Source of the DNA: Rhodobacteraceae bacterium HTCC2083
Lineage (GTDB): Bacteria > Pseudomonadota > Alphaproteobacteria > Rhodobacterales > Rhodobacteraceae
Direction: 5' to 3'
Length of the DNA: 64,000 nucleotides
Assembly (NCBI GenBank): GCA_000156115.1
Contig: DS995276.1
Coordinates: 748,017 to 812,016, forward strand
Made by a program: the position numbers and the translations under genes
Shown: piece after piece, positions 62,352 to 64,000 of the stretch
Numbering within the stretch: the stretch's first letter is position 1
How the letters are laid out: each line of letters opens with the position of its first letter
The notes under the pieces: model-generated
Database searches by the model: none
What the model was told of the DNA's origin: nothing
What the model saw: only the letters and a program-made list of their open reading frames with translations

Positions 62352-63221
62352 ATGGCTGGATCTTATGCAGATCGCGACGGTAAAATCTGGATGGACGGCA
62401 AACTCGTCGAATGGCGCGACGCCAATGTGCACATCCTGACTCATGCGATGCACTATGCATCTTCGGTTTTTGAGGGCGAGCGCTGCTACTCTGGCAAGAT
62501 TTTCAAATCGCGCGAGCACTCAGAGCGTTTGATCACCTCCGGCAAGCTTATCGACTTTGATATCCCCTACACGGTGGACGAGATCGAAGCGGCCAAGCAA
62601 GCGGCACTTGATGCGAATGGTCTGAAAGACGCTTATGTGCGCGCAGTTGCGTGGCGCGGTGCTGGTGAAGATATGGGTGTCGCATCCTCGAAGAACCCTG
62701 TTCATATGGCCGTAGCTGTATGGGAATGGGGTAATTATTACGGCGACGCGAAGATGAAGGGCGCGAAGCTCGATATCGCAAAATGGAAACGTCCATCGCC
62801 TGAAACGGCACCCTCGCAAGCCAAGGCTGCTGGCCTCTATATGATCGCGACCATGTCCAAGCATGCCGCAGAAGCCAAAGGGTGTTCTGACGCGATGATG
62901 TTTGATTACCGTGGCTACGTGGCAGAGGCGACAGGTGCGAACATCTTCTTTGTAAAAGACGGTGAAGTGCATACGCCAAAGCCAGATGCGTTCCTTAACG
63001 GGATCACGCGCCAAACGGTGATCGGCATGCTGAAAGAACGCGGCATCACTGTGAACGAACGTGTGATCATGCCCGAGGAGGTTGAAGGGTTTGAGCAATG
63101 CTGGCTAACAGGCACAGCAGCAGAAGTGACGCCAGTGGGTCAGATTGGTGATTACAATTTTGAAGTTGGCGCGCTAACGCGTGAGATTTCAGAAGCCTAT
63201 GAGAAGCTTGTACGCGAGTAA
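62352..63221 (+). CDS. ilvE: Branched-chain amino acid aminotransferase
   Basis: A 289-residue PLP-dependent class IV aminotransferase for the last step of Val, Leu and Ile synthesis. Present: VHILTHAMHYASSVFEGERCY near 30-50 (in parts), ERLITSGKLIDFDIPYT, GCSDAMMFDYRGYVAEATGANIFF (about 177-200; in parts) and GITRQTVIGMLKERGI near 217, the PLP phosphate site. The catalytic Lys lies in SQAKAAGLY near 158. ATG 62352 follows AAAGGGG. It is divergent from petP and ends at a strong terminator. Confidence 0.95.
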   Translation: MAGSYADRDGKIWMDGKLVEWRDANVHILTHAMHYASSVFEGERCYSGKIFKSREHSERLITSGKLIDFDIPYTVDEIEAAKQAALDANGLKDAYVRAVAWRGAGEDMGVASSKNPVHMAVAVWEWGNYYGDAKMKGAKLDIAKWKRPSPETAPSQAKAAGLYMIATMSKHAAEAKGCSDAMMFDYRGYVAEATGANIFFVKDGEVHTPKPDAFLNGITRQTVIGMLKERGITVNERVIMPEEVEGFEQCWLTGTAAEVTPVGQIGDYNFEVGALTREISEAYEKLVRE

Positions 63222-63242
63222 TCAATCCGAAGAGATAAAATG

Positions 63243-63277
63243 AAAAAGCCGGCTCCTTATGGGATGCCGGCTTTTTT
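63243..63277. terminator. Bidirectional intrinsic terminator between ilvE and the permease gene
   Basis: AAAAAGCCGGC (63243-63253) pairs perfectly with GCCGGCTTTTT (63266-63276), followed by a further T. The A- and T-runs on both sides allow function for ilvE (forward) and the convergent permease gene (reverse). Confidence 0.9.
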
Positions 63278-63297
63278 AATTATGCGATAAAGCCGGA

Positions 63298-64000
63298 TTA
63301 ACCCGGGCTCATACCGCGTAGCTTTTCGGAGCGGCGGCGCAGCAGTTCCACAACTGTCAGCAAAGCTATCGAGATAATAACAAGGATCGTCGCGACCGAG
63401 AGGATCGCAGGGCTGATCTGTTCGCGGATACCATTCCACATCTGACGTGGGATGGTTTGCTCATCGAGCCCCCCAACGAACAGGACGACGACAACTTCAT
63501 CGAACGAGGTCACAAAGGCGAACAAGGCACCAGAAATTACGCCCGGCAAGATCAATGGCATTTGCACCTTAAAGAACGTGCGTGTCGGGCTTGCGCCCAT
63601 GTTAGCTGCCGCCTTGGTCAAGGAATGATCAAACCCAACCAGCGTTGCCGTTACGGTGATGATCACAAAAGGAATACCCAAGGTCGCATGCGCAAGGATC
63701 ACCCCAAGATAAGGAATACCCCAGTCTTGGATTTTGATCGATGAGTAGAAGAAGAACAGGCCCGTCGCTGTAATGATGATCGGTACGATCATAGGTGAAA
63801 TCAGGATCGCCATGATGATGCGACGGCCGGGCATCTCAGGGCGCGACAGACCGAGGGCCGCGATTGTGCCGAGCGATGTTGCGATCACAGTCGAGAAGAA
63901 ACCGATAATGATCGAGTTCTTCGTCGCATTGATCCACGCCGCATTGTTCCACGCATCCGCCCACCAGCTTGAATCGCGCGGGGCGTCGGGTTCGTTCATG
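63298..64000 (-). CDS. ABC transporter permease, PotC-like (5' end outside window)
   Basis: At least 233 residues of a polyamine/opine-type ABC permease. Five transmembrane segments are visible, starting with SIIIGFFSTVIATSLGTIAA, and the EAA loop is AAANMGASPTRTFFKVQMPLILPG near 130-153 (in parts), where the ATPase docks. PotC-like proteins normally carry one more N-terminal helix, and the ATG at 63999 is at the window edge, so the true start is probably further upstream. The rest of the transport operon should lie just past the window. Confidence 0.85.
   Translation of the reverse strand, partial: MNEPDAPRDSSWWADAWNNAAWINATKNSIIIGFFSTVIATSLGTIAALGLSRPEMPGRRIIMAILISPMIVPIIITATGLFFFYSSIKIQDWGIPYLGVILAHATLGIPFVIITVTATLVGFDHSLTKAAANMGASPTRTFFKVQMPLILPGVISGALFAFVTSFDEVVVVLFVGGLDEQTIPRQMWNGIREQISPAILSVATILVIISIALLTVVELLRRRSEKLRGMSPG

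Overview
The window looks like a chromosomal segment of a marine alphaproteobacterium of the Roseobacter group (Rhodobacterales). Supporting signs are the glcDEF operon, an OmpR/MarR pair of the petR/petP type, a zf-CHCC mini-protein, a Core-2/I-branching glycosyltransferase with a DUF5928-like tail, a DUF1285 gene, RTX proteins, and a dispersed palindromic intergenic repeat that I recall from roseobacters. GC is moderate (mid-50s by eye). I found no rRNA, tRNA, transposase, integrase, phage gene or CRISPR array. It is dense core genome with short gaps and many 4-base ATGA/GTGA overlaps.

Layout. 0-5 kb: a UPF0178/HAD/ornithine-cyclodeaminase-like run, an MFS transporter, zapE and a flavin-binding PPOX protein. 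5-10.3 kb: a gene-poor spacer, a LysM protein, a rhodanese-fold protein without its cysteine, folC, accD and a CPBP protease. 10.4-17.4 kb: ilvD with three conserved unknowns, fadH and a LysR regulator. 17.4-24.1 kb: rsmD with a ferredoxin-reductase-type flavoprotein, a peroxiredoxin, then a six-gene reverse run (mnmD, EamA transporter, ridA, GDPD, FemAB-like acyltransferase, phhB). 24.1-30.1 kb: a DAO-fold oxidase divergent from mnmD, an FMN reductase, an OmpA lipoprotein, ada, an SDR, nth and a PfkB kinase. 30.1-39.4 kb: a sulfotransferase divergent from a branching glycosyltransferase, a lone ABC ATPase, a zf-CHCC mini-gene, an RTX protein and polA. Three genes here carry premature TAA codons.

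40-46.6 kb is a four-gene MoxR/DUF58/BatA-like operon. 47-51.8 kb holds glcDEF behind a promoter with an inverted repeat. 51.8-55.8 kb holds a trypsin-like protease, an hsp20 with a sigma-32-like promoter and a ROSE-like RNA thermometer, and an ECF sigma factor coupled to a membrane-anchored VWA protein. 55.8-61 kb is an isoprenoid run (HDAC-like, xseB, ispA, dxs) ending in a cytochrome P450 coupled to dxs. 61-64 kb: petR/petP-like regulators, ilvE, and the end of a PotC-like permease.

Most notable: (1) three nonsense-disrupted genes within 6.5 kb, one with a second frameshift lesion; (2) a well-formed ROSE-type thermometer; (3) several leaders (zapE, ilvD, fadH, LysR, polA and others) where a hairpin appears to cover the Shine-Dalgarno sequence; (4) a predicted ECF sigma/VWA signalling pair; (5) a P450 coupled to dxs; (6) the two MnmC-type activities as divergent separate genes; (7) five copies of a structured intergenic repeat, one of which forms the leader of glcE. 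All assignments rest on reading motifs and overall resemblance; no searches were run.
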